Source: Paenibacillus polymyxa
GTDB taxonomy: Bacteria; Bacillota; Bacilli; Paenibacillales; Paenibacillaceae
Assembly (NCBI RefSeq): GCF_001719045.1
Contig: NZ_CP015423.1
Span: 3,104,501 to 3,168,500 of the forward strand
Direction of reading: 5' to 3'
DNA: 64,000 nucleotides
In this document: positions 34,644-44,410 of the stretch, one piece after another
Layout of the letters: the number at the start of each line of letters is the position of its first letter
Position numbering within the stretch: the stretch's first letter is position 1
Program-made: the position numbers and the translations under genes
The notes under the pieces: model-generated
What the model was told of the DNA's origin: nothing
The model's input: the letters and a program-made list of their open reading frames with translations, nothing else
Databases searched by the model: none

Positions 34644-35797
34644 TACGCTCCCTCTCCTTTTGTATAAGCACCTGTTCGTTCGATCTGTACTTTAGCTTGA
34701 ACATCGATCGGTATTTGACTGAATGTATCTTGCCAATTTTCCTTTACCCGATCCCAGTAAGCGGGATAGTTCACTTTTACTTTTGTGCCAAAACCGACTA
34801 CATCTGCTTTCATTTCTTTCTGGAGCGTGTTTAACGATAGGGATACTGTTTGTTTGATTTCATCTTGCGCCGCTTCTTTAGCGGTTTGGATGAATGATTC
34901 CTTCAGGAAGTCTACAGAATTATCCGAGCTTTCGTTTAGTTTGATATCTGCTTTAATACGAACTGTGAATGAGAGATCCTGCCCGTTGAGGTGGGGGATA
35001 AGTTTTGTATGGACATCTTCGACTTCAAACACCATGGATTGTTCCGATTTTGGGCCTTCAGTTCTAATAATTGAACCCTTCGTTTTTCCCAGCATCCAGT
35101 TGATCCCGATAACATCCTCTTCGTCTAGCCAATAAGCAAATTTCTTCGTTTTGCCGCTGACCAAAGCTGCGCCTGAGAAGTGGTTGCCTTCATTGGTTTC
35201 TAGGCATTGAATGACGAAGTCAGATCCTTGTGAAATATGTGTAGAAATTTCCCCTAATGTTATTCTATAGGGTATTTTGGAGTTGAAATCGCTATTTTTA
35301 GCCAATGCTTCAAGGTCAATGGAAGGTATCTCTTTATGTTTGCCGATCTTATTGAGCGCTTCTTTCGCACTGCCCTTAACGATCATAACAAGTGATTTTC
35401 GACTCGGTTTATAGGAGCGGGTAAACGTATCTAACAATTGGTCGATTCTTGTTTTTTGTATAGCTTGGTCACTAATCAAAATCAAGCGAATAAAACTATA
35501 TAAAGGAGCACGGGATACCAGCTTGGCCTGTTCCCTTGAAGCAGATTGAATGGAATTTTTGTTAAAGGTTGTTACGTTGCTATACATATTTTTTCTGGAT
35601 TTCTGCGCTATTAAATGCTGGTAGGTAAGCTCCAGCATTTCCTGCTCATCCGTATCAATGGCGACGCCTTGAATGATACTCAAGTTGTCGATCTCTCTGC
35701 TGTCCCAACAACCAGTGAGGAGAGCACATGCGATCCATACGGCGACGCATTTTTGCAACCGTAGGGTTCGACGAAACAGAAAGATGTAAGAGATCAT
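34643..35797 (-). CDS. Spore germinant receptor C subunit, lipoprotein (Ger(x)C family)
   Basis: Lipoprotein of 384 residues. The N-terminal hydrophobic segment ends in the lipobox LLTGC (Cys near residue 30), followed by WDSREIDNLSIIQGVAID, the most conserved stretch of GerAC/GerKC proteins. The domain fills the remaining length and is expected on the outer face of the spore inner membrane, where it is needed for receptor function. It lies between the A subunit gene (four-base gap) and the B subunit gene (one-base overlap). Confidence 0.9.
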   Translation of the reverse strand: MISYIFLFRRTLRLQKCVAVWIACALLTGCWDSREIDNLSIIQGVAIDTDEQEMLELTYQHLIAQKSRKNMYSNVTTFNKNSIQSASREQAKLVSRAPLYSFIRLILISDQAIQKTRIDQLLDTFTRSYKPSRKSLVMIVKGSAKEALNKIGKHKEIPSIDLEALAKNSDFNSKIPYRITLGEISTHISQGSDFVIQCLETNEGNHFSGAALVSGKTKKFAYWLDEEDVIGINWMLGKTKGSIIRTEGPKSEQSMVFEVEDVHTKLIPHLNGQDLSFTVRIKADIKLNESSDNSVDFLKESFIQTAKEAAQDEIKQTVSLSLNTLQKEMKADVVGFGTKVKVNYPAYWDRVKENWQDTFSQIPIDVQAKVQIERTGAYTKGEGA

Positions 35798-35801
35798 GGG
35801 C

Positions 35802-37280
35802 TTACTTCCTTTTCCTGTTAGATTGTGTTTCGTCCTGTGTCTTTAGCATCATAGGACGTTTTCTGAGGTATTTAAAAGGAACCCGGACCAAAGTATCTTG
35901 TTGATCTCTTAGCCGAATTGGGGCTAGGGGTGACATGTAAGGAACTCCAAAGCTTTTGATCTGGACCATGTGTACGCCTAAGCAAATAAAGGCTAAAATC
36001 ACGCCATACAGCCCATAAATCCCTGCAATCATCATAATGGGGAAACGAAGAAGCCGTATTCCAATACTCCCGCTGTACTGAGGGCTTGCAAAGGACGCAA
36101 TGGCAGTAAGACCAACGACAATAATCAGAAAAGCACTTACGACCGCCGCCTCGACCGCTGCTTGTCCAATCACAAGACCGCCTACAATACCGATGACTTG
36201 TCCTATGCCTTTAGGTAGTCGCAGACTTGCCTCGCGTAATATTTCCAATGATAACTCCATGATTAGAGCTTCCACAAAAACGGGAAAAGGAATTCCCTCC
36301 CTTGAGGCAACGATAGAGATCACCAGCTCAGGCGGGATTAATCCAGGATGGAAAGAAATAAGTGCAACGTACAGCGAAGGCAGGAATGTTGCAATGAATA
36401 GAGCCATTAAACGAAGCATACGAAAAAATGTTCCTAAAGGGAAACGCTCGTAATAATCCTCTGGGGATTGAGCCAGCATCCAGAAGGTCATGGGAGCAAT
36501 CAGGACAAAAGGAGTGCCATCAAGCATAATGACAACTCTTCCGGACATTAAAGCATTTATAGCTTTATCCGAGCGTTCAGAGGCTTGAATCTGTGGGAAC
36601 GGAGACCATGAATGTTCCTCAATCCATTGCTCAATAATCCCGGTATCGGAAGCATCGTCCACATCAATCGTTTCGACTCTTTGTTTAACTTCCTGAACTA
36701 GCTCTGGATTTGCGATATCTGATATGTACAAGATCGCTAATTTCCGTGAAGATCTCCTTCCTATGGTCATTTTATCTATTTTGAAACTTAGATCTTTGAT
36801 ATGCCGCCTTACCATTGCCAAGTTGCTTTCCAAATCTTCAATAAAACCTTCTCTCGGCCCTCTAACCAAAGTTTCGGTGCTCGGTTCATCGACACTTCGC
36901 GAAGGAAACTGGCCCGTAGAAGCAAAAAAAACTTCATCGGTTCCTTCGATCAGCAGACAAGTATTTCCCGATAACACTTCAATTACACATGTCTCAAGGT
37001 CTGCCCCTTCTTTCGTACCGATCGTAAATGCCGTCTGCTGTATCAGTTCCTCCTTTATTTTCTCCAGATTAACTTGGGAGTGGTTTTCACGGATTCCAGT
37101 CAAAATGAGTGGCTTAACGATTTGTTCGTTAATTATGCCCGTATTCGCAATACCGGAGAGATAAACCATCACTACATGAATTCCCGTTTGTCCCACGTCC
37201 ATTTTTTTGAAGACGACATCAGGAAGATGACCCAGGGTCTTTTTTAGATGGTCCAATTTCTCCTCGAGTGATCTTGCCAT
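35802..37280 (-). CDS. Spore germinant receptor A subunit (GerA family)
   Basis: Protein of 492 residues. A soluble N-terminal domain of about 290 residues (with LIEGTDEVFFASTGQFPSRS, then STETLVRGPREGFIEDLESN, the family's best conserved region) precedes several membrane helices. The C-terminal tail is hydrophilic. With the C and B subunits it forms the nutrient receptor whose activation opens ion channels in the germinating spore; recent work on GerA-type proteins suggests the A subunit itself forms the channel. It is the first gene of the operon and is preceded by AAGGAGGA and a sigma-G-type promoter. Confidence 0.9.
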   Translation of the reverse strand: MARSLEEKLDHLKKTLGHLPDVVFKKMDVGQTGIHVVMVYLSGIANTGIINEQIVKPLILTGIRENHSQVNLEKIKEELIQQTAFTIGTKEGADLETCVIEVLSGNTCLLIEGTDEVFFASTGQFPSRSVDEPSTETLVRGPREGFIEDLESNLAMVRRHIKDLSFKIDKMTIGRRSSRKLAILYISDIANPELVQEVKQRVETIDVDDASDTGIIEQWIEEHSWSPFPQIQASERSDKAINALMSGRVVIMLDGTPFVLIAPMTFWMLAQSPEDYYERFPLGTFFRMLRLMALFIATFLPSLYVALISFHPGLIPPELVISIVASREGIPFPVFVEALIMELSLEILREASLRLPKGIGQVIGIVGGLVIGQAAVEAAVVSAFLIIVVGLTAIASFASPQYSGSIGIRLLRFPIMMIAGIYGLYGVILAFICLGVHMVQIKSFGVPYMSPLAPIRLRDQQDTLVRVPFKYLRKRPMMLKTQDETQSNRKRK

Positions 37281-37321
37281 GACTCGTCCTCCTTCAAAAG
37301 CTTAAATCAACGATATACATG

Positions 37322-37351
37322 TAATATGTGTAAAATGGTAATATATATTCA
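37322..37351 (-). promoter_or_regulatory. Sigma-G-type promoter of the ger operon
   Basis: On the minus strand, TGAATA (37346-37351) and CATATTA (37322-37328) are separated by 17 bp. The forespore sigma-G consensus is TGAATA with 17-18 bp to CATACTA, so only one base differs. The predicted start is near 37315, 35 bp before the A-subunit start codon. Sigma-G is the known regulator of ger operons in B. subtilis. Confidence 0.7.
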
Positions 37352-37427
37352 TGGAATGGTAATTTAACGTGTTCGACGATGGAGGAGCTGAAGACGCGAG
37401 AGACAGAGGGAGTTTTTTGGAGTATAT

Positions 37428-37460
37428 GTAAACAAAAACGAACACCAGTGGTGTCCGTCG
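37428..37460 (-). terminator. Possible terminator of the maltose phosphorylase/pgmB operon
   Basis: On the minus strand GGACACC and GGTGTTC form a seven-pair stem with one G-T pair and a three-base loop, followed by GTTTTTGTTT. It lies about 75 bp after the pgmB stop codon. Confidence 0.55.
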
Positions 37461-37529
37461 TTGGTCATACATATGAGGCGAGAGTGCTCTATCCCTAAGA
37501 TAACGCCATATAAACTACTCCGAGGGAGG

Positions 37530-38195
37530 TCACTTTTTGAACTCGTAGAAATGTGCCTCCAACATGCTCAGAGAAAGCTCGGCAGTAGTGGCTACCACGA
37601 TATCCGCACCTTGCATTTGCGAAGGTGTTCCTACACCGACCGCGAACATCCCGGCGCCCTTGATCGCCTGTATGCCAGCCTGTGCGTCCTCTATGCCGAT
37701 ACAGTCGGCAGGCTGAACGCCCAGATTTGCGGCTCCGGTGAGGAAAATTTCCGGGTCAGGTTTGCCATGCCGAATGGCGGTAACATCCACCACACTGTCA
37801 AAATAGTATGCTAGCTCCAGTCGCTCCAGGATAAATGCTGCATTTTTGCTTGCAGAGGCCAGCGCGATGCCGATTCGGGCTTCACGAAGCTCTGTCAGAA
37901 GCGCTTTAATGCCTGGAAGAATGTCCGAGGGAGTTACAGCTGAGATGAGCCGCTGATACTCCGTATTTTTCCGTGTGGCCAGTTCTTGCTTGCCTTCTTC
38001 TGAAAACGTATCGGACAGGTTACCGCGCGCCAGTATTTTGTCGAGCGATTCCGTACGGCTGATTCCTTTTAACTGTTCATTGAATTCCCGATCAAAAGGG
38101 ATGCTAAGCGCTGCCGCCAAGCTGCCCCATGCCTGAAAATGATATTCGGCGGTATCTGTAATGACTCCGTCCAGATCAAAAATGACTGCTTTCAT
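37530..38195 (-). CDS. pgmB: Beta-phosphoglucomutase
   Basis: Cytoplasmic HAD-superfamily enzyme of 221 residues. It converts beta-glucose 1-phosphate to glucose 6-phosphate through beta-glucose 1,6-bisphosphate. The DxD nucleophile motif is at residues 7-9 (FDLDGVITDTAEYHF), the cap domain has GISRTESLDKIL, and the lysine motif is in LASASKNAAFILERL. IGIEDAQAGIQAIKGAGM supplies the metal-binding acidic pair. The gene follows maltose phosphorylase by 25 bp in one operon, which supplies its beta-G1P substrate. Confidence 0.92.
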   Translation of the reverse strand: MKAVIFDLDGVITDTAEYHFQAWGSLAAALSIPFDREFNEQLKGISRTESLDKILARGNLSDTFSEEGKQELATRKNTEYQRLISAVTPSDILPGIKALLTELREARIGIALASASKNAAFILERLELAYYFDSVVDVTAIRHGKPDPEIFLTGAANLGVQPADCIGIEDAQAGIQAIKGAGMFAVGVGTPSQMQGADIVVATTAELSLSMLEAHFYEFKK

Positions 38196-38220
38196 TTGGT
38201 TTCCCCCCTGTCTGCCCGAT

Positions 38221-40503
38221 TTATGAAACGCTGTTCGTCATTAACGACTGTCCACTGGTAATGTGCGTTGGCTCTCCATACAGCTCCAGCGTCAGCGGTT
38301 CTCCGTCCAACAGGGTAATGATCACTTCATTTTCCTGTACGAGAATACTTAACAAGCGACCGCGATAGTTGATTTTAAACGTATATTTGTTCCAGCCTTG
38401 AGGCAGGAAGGGGGAGAAGCTTAAGGTTTCACGATACGTTCTCATCCCGGCAAATCCCTGTACAATCGCCAGCCAGCTTCCTGTCATGGAAGTGATATGA
38501 AGTCCGTCTTCGGTATCGTTATTGTAGTTATCCAGATCCAGACGGGCCGTCCGCTTATACATCTCGACTGCCTTTTCCTCCATTTTGAGTTCGGCAGCCA
38601 GCACGGCATGAATGGACGGGGACAGACTGGATTCATGAACAGTCATTGGCTCGTAAAATGCAAAATTGCGCGCTTTTTCCTCCAGCGTAAACTGGTCTCC
38701 AAAGAAATACAGCCCTTGCAGCACATCTGCCTGCTTAATGAAGCAGGAACGAAGGATTTTATCCCATGACCATTTCTGATTTAGTGGAAGGTTGCTGGGA
38801 TCAAGGGAGGATACAGGCTGCAAATCCTTATCCATAAAGGTATCGTGCTGTACGAAGACTTCCCGCTCCTCATCATAGGGATAATACATGTGAGTGATGA
38901 TATCCTGCCAATGTGCAAGCTCATCAGCCGTAACCGCTAGATGCATCGATTTTTCTGCTGAAATTTGAGGTAAGACCGATAATGTATATTTCAAAACCCA
39001 TGCAGCCAGCGTGTTGGTATACCAGTTGTTATTGACGTTATTTTCATATTCGTTCGGCCCGGTAACCCCGTGGATCATATACTGCTGCTGGCTTTTGGAA
39101 AAATGAACCCGGTCGGCCCAGAAGCGGCTAATTTCGACCAGTACATCTATTCCATATTTCCGTAAATAGCTCAGGTCGCCCGTATAGTTGGTGTAGTTGT
39201 AAATGGCATACGCAATGGCTCCGTTACGGTGGATTTCCTCAAAGGTAATCTCCCATTCGTTATGGCACTCCACACCTGTAAAAGTGACCATAGGGTATAG
39301 TGCACCCCGTAGCCCTTGCTGGGCTGCGTTATGCTTGGCACCCTCTAGTTGTTGGTGACGGTACAGCAGCAGATTTCGGGTTACATCCGGGTCTGCAAGC
39401 GCCAGGTACATAGGCACGGCATATGCTTCTGTGTCCCAATAGGTGGCACCGCCATATTTTTCACCTGTAAAGCCCTTGGGACCAATGTTCAGACGGGCAT
39501 CTTCGCCGTAGTACGTAGAGAACAGTTGAAAAATATTAAAGCGTATTCCCTGCTGGGCCTCTGTATCTCCCTCGATTTCTACATCTGCTTTGTCCCAACG
39601 TCGAGCCCAAGCTGCGACATGCTCCTGCTTGAGGGAGGTGTAGCCTTTGTTCACAGCCTCCACAGCGATGCGTTCAGCTTGTGGAATCAGTGCATCCTTT
39701 TCCATATCACGTGAGGTGGTAACCGCCACAATTTTTTGCAGCTGGATACTGTCGCCCGGAGCGACGCTGTATTGATAGTGGCGTGCAGCATACAAAAAGC
39801 TCTCTTCCGTCGTCTGCAGATCCTGTCCCTCGGTCACAATACCCATGGTAGCGTTTACGGTAAAACGCGGAATACCGAAGGGATTATCTATAGTTGTTGT
39901 GGACAGGCTGATGAATTGTTCTTGAACCTCTCGGGCCTCCTCCAACCAAAAAACCTCATCATAGTTCGTATCTTCATTCTTCGTATTGCCGTCCAAATAA
40001 GGGACAAGCTCTATAGTTAGAGGCTGCTCGCTTATATTCGTTGCTTGGTAATCAATCAGGCATAGCTCACGAGTGGTGATGCTCAGAAAACGCTCCGTAG
40101 TGATACGAACCTGATCGTTCACGGTGCAGGTGCGTCGCAGGATACCCTGTTTCATGTCCAACTCCTGCACAAAATCGCTGATGTGTGCCGTAAATAAGTC
40201 TACTTCCTCTTGGTTTATGATCAGACGGATGCCGATGAAGTTCATGGCATTGATGACCTTACCAAAATATTCAGGATAGCCGTTTTTCCACCAGCCGACC
40301 TTTGTTTTGTCGGGGAACCATACACCGGAGATATACGTTCCCTGATGATGATCACCTGAATAAGCTTCTTCAAAATTGCCGCGCATGCCCATATAACCGT
40401 TGCCTATGGACGTTATGCTTTCCTGTAATCGCATGTGTGTGCTATGTAGAGTGTGTGTTGTCAGCTTCCAGCTATCTACGTCAAATAATCGGTTGTAAAC
40501 CAT
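38221..40503 (-). CDS. mapA: Maltose phosphorylase, GH65
   Basis: Cytoplasmic inverting phosphorylase of 760 residues: maltose plus phosphate gives beta-glucose 1-phosphate and glucose. The (alpha/alpha)6 barrel carries the general acid E485 in [17 protein letters not shown], equivalent to Glu487 of the Lactobacillus brevis enzyme. The stretch [18 protein letters not shown] (411-428) is the maltose phosphorylase form; trehalose and kojibiose phosphorylases differ here. The pairing with pgmB fits the product. Specificity within GH65 is inferred from motifs, so kojibiose or nigerose phosphorylase remains possible. Its promoter contains a LacI-type operator. Confidence 0.85.
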   Translation of the reverse strand: MVYNRLFDVDSWKLTTHTLHSTHMRLQESITSIGNGYMGMRGNFEEAYSGDHHQGTYISGVWFPDKTKVGWWKNGYPEYFGKVINAMNFIGIRLIINQEEVDLFTAHISDFVQELDMKQGILRRTCTVNDQVRITTERFLSITTRELCLIDYQATNISEQPLTIELVPYLDGNTKNEDTNYDEVFWLEEAREVQEQFISLSTTTIDNPFGIPRFTVNATMGIVTEGQDLQTTEESFLYAARHYQYSVAPGDSIQLQKIVAVTTSRDMEKDALIPQAERIAVEAVNKGYTSLKQEHVAAWARRWDKADVEIEGDTEAQQGIRFNIFQLFSTYYGEDARLNIGPKGFTGEKYGGATYWDTEAYAVPMYLALADPDVTRNLLLYRHQQLEGAKHNAAQQGLRGALYPMVTFTGVECHNEWEITFEEIHRNGAIAYAIYNYTNYTGDLSYLRKYGIDVLVEISRFWADRVHFSKSQQQYMIHGVTGPNEYENNVNNNWYTNTLAAWVLKYTLSVLPQISAEKSMHLAVTADELAHWQDIITHMYYPYDEEREVFVQHDTFMDKDLQPVSSLDPSNLPLNQKWSWDKILRSCFIKQADVLQGLYFFGDQFTLEEKARNFAFYEPMTVHESSLSPSIHAVLAAELKMEEKAVEMYKRTARLDLDNYNNDTEDGLHITSMTGSWLAIVQGFAGMRTYRETLSFSPFLPQGWNKYTFKINYRGRLLSILVQENEVIITLLDGEPLTLELYGEPTHITSGQSLMTNSVS

Positions 40504-40567
40504 GATTGCGTACCCCTCTCGGAAAATGAGATCGTTGTTTTAACGAAACCAGTATATGAGCGAGTTC

Positions 40568-40597
40568 AGTATATAGTGCAACCGTTTGCCCTGTCAA
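40568..40597 (-). promoter_or_regulatory. Promoter of the maltose phosphorylase operon with LacI-type operator
   Basis: On the minus strand TTGACA (40592-40597) and TATACT (40568-40573) are separated by 18 bp. The spacer holds GGCAAACGGTTGCA (40577-40590), which is the same operator as in the PTS promoter (TGCAACCGATTGCA at 41834-41847, reading either strand). A bound repressor would block RNA polymerase. Confidence 0.7.
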
Positions 40598-40605
40598 CGC
40601 AAAAA

Positions 40606-40637
40606 AACTGATTTTATGGGTTTCCACAAAATCAGTT
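40606..40637 (-). terminator. Terminator of the LacI regulator gene
   Basis: AACTGATTTT and AAAATCAGTT form a ten-bp stem extended by CC/GG, followed on the minus strand by a T-run. It separates the regulator gene from the mapA-pgmB operon. Confidence 0.8.
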
Positions 40638-40657
40638 CTTGCTCATTCCGCTAAGAA

Positions 40658-41665
40658 TCATAGTAATTGGCTGGATTTGCGCTCCACGATTCGGTGGGGA
40701 ACAATGATGTGTTTGGTCAATTCCTTGGGGTCCTCGATTTTTTCAATCAGGTTTTTGGCTGCCTGATAACCTAGAGTGAAGATATCAATATCCACGGAAG
40801 TCAGAGGGGGATTCATCAGTTCAGCTAGCATTAGATTATTGAAGCTCACCATGGATAACTGCTCTGGCATGGACACGCCTAGCTGAGAAAGCATTTTCTG
40901 TACTGCCATGGCTACGAGGTCGTCGCTAACAACCATCGCGGTAGGCGGCGGGGTGGCCTGCAATAATGTGCGCATGTCCTCCAGATTAAATGGCTCCCTG
41001 ACCACGTATTCCTTGGGTAAAGGCAAGCCTGCCTCTCGCAACGCATCCTGGTAGCCTCGGAGTCTTTCAATATTCACGATGTGTTCATGATCACCGCCAA
41101 CATAAGCAATGTGCTGATGATTCAGCCCAGTCAAATAAGTGACCACATCCTTGGCAGCCTGGTAGTTATCGTTATCTACATGGGTAGTTTCACTGACAAA
41201 TTGCTGAGGCTTACCGATTACGGTGTAAGGTATTTTTTCTTTATGAAGGTACTCCACAATGCTATCTTTTTGCTTGGAGTACAGAACAATATAGCCGTCA
41301 ACACGCCCGGTCCGGGTCATCAGCTTCACGCGGGATAGCAATTCATCGCTCGTTTTTCCTGTGACAATGGACAGTGTATAGTTGTGCTCATTTACCCATT
41401 CGCTGATCCCACGAAGGCTTTCCGGAAAGAACGGATTTTGAAAGATTGCCACATCCGATTCAGGCATAATGATGCCAATTGACTGTGTGACACGGTTAGC
41501 CAGACTCTGAGCTGAATAGTTGGGTTCATAGCCAAGCGCCTTCATTTCTTTACGGACACGTGCCTTGGTCGCTTCGCTGATTTTGGGGCTGTCTTGAATG
41601 ACACGGGATACGGTGGAAGTAGCAACATTAGCACGTTTTGCGACATCTTTGATGGTTACTGCCAT
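40658..41665 (-). CDS. LacI family repressor of the maltose gene cluster
   Basis: Regulator of 335 residues. The N-terminal helix-turn-helix with hinge is TIKDVAKRANVATSTVSRVI, then KARVRKEMKALGYEPNYSAQ. A periplasmic-binding-like effector domain (about 60-335) follows. It resembles MalR-type repressors, which release DNA on binding maltose or a related sugar. It lies between the mapA-pgmB operon and the divergent PTS gene, and identical operator sequences sit in both promoters, so it most likely controls both. Its own promoter region shows no such operator. Confidence 0.88.
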   Translation of the reverse strand: MAVTIKDVAKRANVATSTVSRVIQDSPKISEATKARVRKEMKALGYEPNYSAQSLANRVTQSIGIIMPESDVAIFQNPFFPESLRGISEWVNEHNYTLSIVTGKTSDELLSRVKLMTRTGRVDGYIVLYSKQKDSIVEYLHKEKIPYTVIGKPQQFVSETTHVDNDNYQAAKDVVTYLTGLNHQHIAYVGGDHEHIVNIERLRGYQDALREAGLPLPKEYVVREPFNLEDMRTLLQATPPPTAMVVSDDLVAMAVQKMLSQLGVSMPEQLSMVSFNNLMLAELMNPPLTSVDIDIFTLGYQAAKNLIEKIEDPKELTKHIIVPHRIVERKSSQLL

Positions 41666-41799
41666 CGTCTTCGTCTCCTTTTGCTATCTCAAGCAGGAAA
41701 TATTATGTTCTATCATACGATATTGCTCGAAAATCAACAAATTCGCGGCTTTTTCGAGTATTTCTATGATCATTAGCCAAGATATTTACAATTAGGGTA

Positions 41800-41847
41800 T
41801 TGCCAATAGAAAGCGATATCATTATAATAATTGTGCAACCGATTGCA
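41800..41847 (+). promoter_or_regulatory. PTS promoter with LacI-type operator at the start site
   Basis: TTGCCA (41800-41805) and TATAAT (41823-41828) have an ideal 17-bp spacer. The inverted repeat TGCAACCGATTGCA (41834-41847) covers the expected transcription start, a classical repressor position. The site resembles a CcpA box too, so catabolite repression through it cannot be excluded. Confidence 0.75.
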
Positions 41848-41907
41848 TAATGTTTATAGGGTACAAACAACGCTGTACATACTATAAGGGATGGGGATTG
41901 AAGGAGC

Positions 41908-43572
41908 ATGAAAAAACTTCTATCATTTGATTTTTGGCAAAAGCTCGGGAAAGCACTGCTAGTGGTTGTTGCTGTTATGCCGGCAGCCGGGATTATGATT
42001 TCGCTTGGTAAAGTAGTGGCGATGTTGGCTGGTGATATCCATTTCTGGTTGACCGTCGGCGGGGTTATGGAGAATTTGGGTTGGGGTATTATCAATAATT
42101 TACACATACTGTTTGCCGTGGCGATTGGTGGTTCCTGGGCTAAGGAACGGGCGGGCGGAGCTTTTGCGGCCTTAATTGCCTTTATTCTCATTAATATTTC
42201 AACAGGAACGATTTTGGGTGTGTCCTCGAAAATGCTAACCCAGGAGGGTGCCACCACCCACACTCTTTTTGGTGCATCCATTCCGGTTAGTGGCTATTTT
42301 ACCTCTGTCTTAGGGGCACCTGCACTTAATATGGGTGTGTTTGTCGGTATCATCTCCGGCTTTGTCGGAGCCGTGGTATTTAACAAGTACTACAATTACC
42401 GCAAGCTGCCAGACGCTTTAGCTTTTTTTAACGGCAAACGTTTTGTTCCTTTTGTCGTGATTTTATGGTCTGTCATCGTAAGTTTGATCATGTCTGCCAT
42501 CTGGCCATTTGTTCAGGGGGGGATTAATCAGTTCGGTATTTGGTTAGCGACTTCAGGGGAGTCGGCTCCTTTTGTAGCGCCATTTGTCTATGGTACACTG
42601 GAAAGACTACTAATTCCTTTTGGACTTCACCATATGCTGACCGTTCCTATTAACTATACTCAACTTGGTGGCGTTTACACGACACTTACGGGTTCCGGGG
42701 CAGGAAGCGTCGTTGCCGGGCAAGATCCGCTGTGGCTGGCTTGGGCAAGTGACCTGAGTGCGCTTCGTGGTACTGATCCGACAGCCTACAATAGCTTGTT
42801 GGAAGGCGTGACGCCTGCTCGCTTCAAGGTAGGACAAATGATCGGTGGAGCAGGAATCCTTATGGGACTAGCGGTGGCTATGTATCGCCGTGTAGACAAA
42901 GATAAACGCAGCAAGTACAAGTCGATGATCTTTTCGGCAGCCGCAGCTGTCTTTTTAACAGGGGTAACGGAGCCACTGGAATTCATGTTTATGTTCGTGG
43001 CGCCTGTGCTGTATGTGGTTTATGCTATTCTTACCGGTATTGCGTTCGGAATGGCCGACATCATACATTTACGTTTACATTCGTTTGGTATGATTGAACT
43101 GCTGACCCGAATGCCGTTGTCTATAAATGCGGGTTTGGTGCAGGATATTATTAACTTCGTGCTGACTTGTGTGGTGTTTGCTGTAGCAACCTACTTTATC
43201 GCGTATTTTATGATCGGTAAATTGAAAATGGCTACGCCGGGAAGACTGGGGAACTATACGGATGAGGAGCCTCAAGGGACTTCCGTGGCTGGGAGTACGA
43301 AGACAGAGGGTGTGGCAGCTGTTTCCACTCAAAATCAACTGGCTACGGATATCATCAAGACGCTTGGGGGTGAGCAGAACATTGTCGAGGTGGACGCTTG
43401 CATGACCCGTCTGCGTGTGACGGTGAAGGATACGGATGCCGTTGGAGATGAAAAGACGTGGAAAGCGCTGGGTGCCTTGGGCTTGATAAAAGTAGACAAT
43501 GGGGTGCAGGCAGTTTACGGACCGAAGGCCGATGTGCTTAAATCAGATATACAAGACATACTCAACAGGTGA
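41908..43572 (+). CDS. PTS transporter subunit IICB, glucose/maltose type
   Basis: Membrane permease of 554 residues. The IIC domain (about 1-425) has ten or so hydrophobic segments and the family signatures VMPAAGIMISLGK and LERLLIPFGLHHMLTVPINY. The C-terminal IIB domain has the phosphorylatable Cys (C498) in VDACMTRLRVTVKD. No IIA domain is fused, so phosphate must come from a separate IIA such as that of the glucose PTS. It resembles MalX/MalP-type alpha-glucoside permeases. The promoter is under the same operator as mapA. The next gene overlaps slightly or is adjacent within six bases. Confidence 0.88.
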   Translation: MKKLLSFDFWQKLGKALLVVVAVMPAAGIMISLGKVVAMLAGDIHFWLTVGGVMENLGWGIINNLHILFAVAIGGSWAKERAGGAFAALIAFILINISTGTILGVSSKMLTQEGATTHTLFGASIPVSGYFTSVLGAPALNMGVFVGIISGFVGAVVFNKYYNYRKLPDALAFFNGKRFVPFVVILWSVIVSLIMSAIWPFVQGGINQFGIWLATSGESAPFVAPFVYGTLERLLIPFGLHHMLTVPINYTQLGGVYTTLTGSGAGSVVAGQDPLWLAWASDLSALRGTDPTAYNSLLEGVTPARFKVGQMIGGAGILMGLAVAMYRRVDKDKRSKYKSMIFSAAAAVFLTGVTEPLEFMFMFVAPVLYVVYAILTGIAFGMADIIHLRLHSFGMIELLTRMPLSINAGLVQDIINFVLTCVVFAVATYFIAYFMIGKLKMATPGRLGNYTDEEPQGTSVAGSTKTEGVAAVSTQNQLATDIIKTLGGEQNIVEVDACMTRLRVTVKDTDAVGDEKTWKALGALGLIKVDNGVQAVYGPKADVLKSDIQDILNR

Positions 43573-43577
43573 TTACT

Positions 43578-44399
43578 TTGAAGTTGTTAACCTTAAATGC
43601 ACATGCTTGGATGGAAGAAAACCAGCATGATAAGCTAAAGCAGCTGGCTGCTTTTATTGATGAACAGCAGTTTGATGTCATTGCTTTGCAGGAAGTGAAC
43701 CAGTCCATGGAAGAGACTCCTTTGTCGCCGGACGATTTGGGCGCTTATTATAGCGCAGATCCTGAAGTTGTCATTAAGCGTGATAACTATGCTTATGTGC
43801 TGAACGGGCTATTGTCCGATGCTTATCAGTGGACGTGGGCTCCCGCACATGTTGGTTTTGCCAAATACGACGAGGGTTTGGCGATTCTGTCCAAAACACC
43901 GATTACAGCTACGGTGAACGAATATGTTTCCTCGCTACAGGATTATGACAACTACCGTTCACGTAAAATTGTCGGCGTTCAAACTGTGGTGGACGGAGTG
44001 CAGGCCTGGTTTGTAAGTGGACATTATAACTGGTGGAATGATGAAGAATCCTTCCGTGGACTATGGGATCGTACAACAAAAGTGCTAAATTCTTTTGCTC
44101 CGACTCCTGTGTTTATGATGGGTGATTTCAACAACGCGGCTGAAGTGCGTGGAGAAGGATATGACTATGTACTGCAATCCGGCTGGTCGGATACCTATCC
44201 GAATGCAGCAGTACGTGATGAAGGCCACACGGTGATTAAAGCTATTGCTGGTTGGGAAAGCAATGCGGAGCCGCTCCGTATTGACTTTATCTTCTCCAAT
44301 AAGGCTGCACAGGTTCAATCCTCAACCGTTGTACTGAACGGGAAAACGGGACCAGTTGTATCGGATCATTTTGGGGTTGCAGTTGAGTTGGAGCTGTGA
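43578..44399 (+). CDS. Endonuclease/exonuclease/phosphatase (EEP) family hydrolase
   Basis: Protein of about 273 residues with the EEP (DNase I-like) fold and no signal peptide. Visible motifs are TLNAHAW at the start, IALQEVNQS (metal-binding Glu), SGHYNWWN, FMMGDFNNA (catalytic Asp-x-Asn) and VSDHFGV (catalytic His). TTG at 43578 is preferred because AGGTGA lies six bases upstream; GTG at 43569 lacks a ribosome binding site. It directly follows the PTS gene, so it probably acts on a sugar phosphate or phosphodiester derived from the transported sugar, but the substrate is unknown. A nuclease role is less likely in this operon. Confidence 0.75.
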   Translation: MKLLTLNAHAWMEENQHDKLKQLAAFIDEQQFDVIALQEVNQSMEETPLSPDDLGAYYSADPEVVIKRDNYAYVLNGLLSDAYQWTWAPAHVGFAKYDEGLAILSKTPITATVNEYVSSLQDYDNYRSRKIVGVQTVVDGVQAWFVSGHYNWWNDEESFRGLWDRTTKVLNSFAPTPVFMMGDFNNAAEVRGEGYDYVLQSGWSDTYPNAAVRDEGHTVIKAIAGWESNAEPLRIDFIFSNKAAQVQSSTVVLNGKTGPVVSDHFGVAVELEL

Positions 44400-44410
44400 G
44401 AAAGAAAGGA

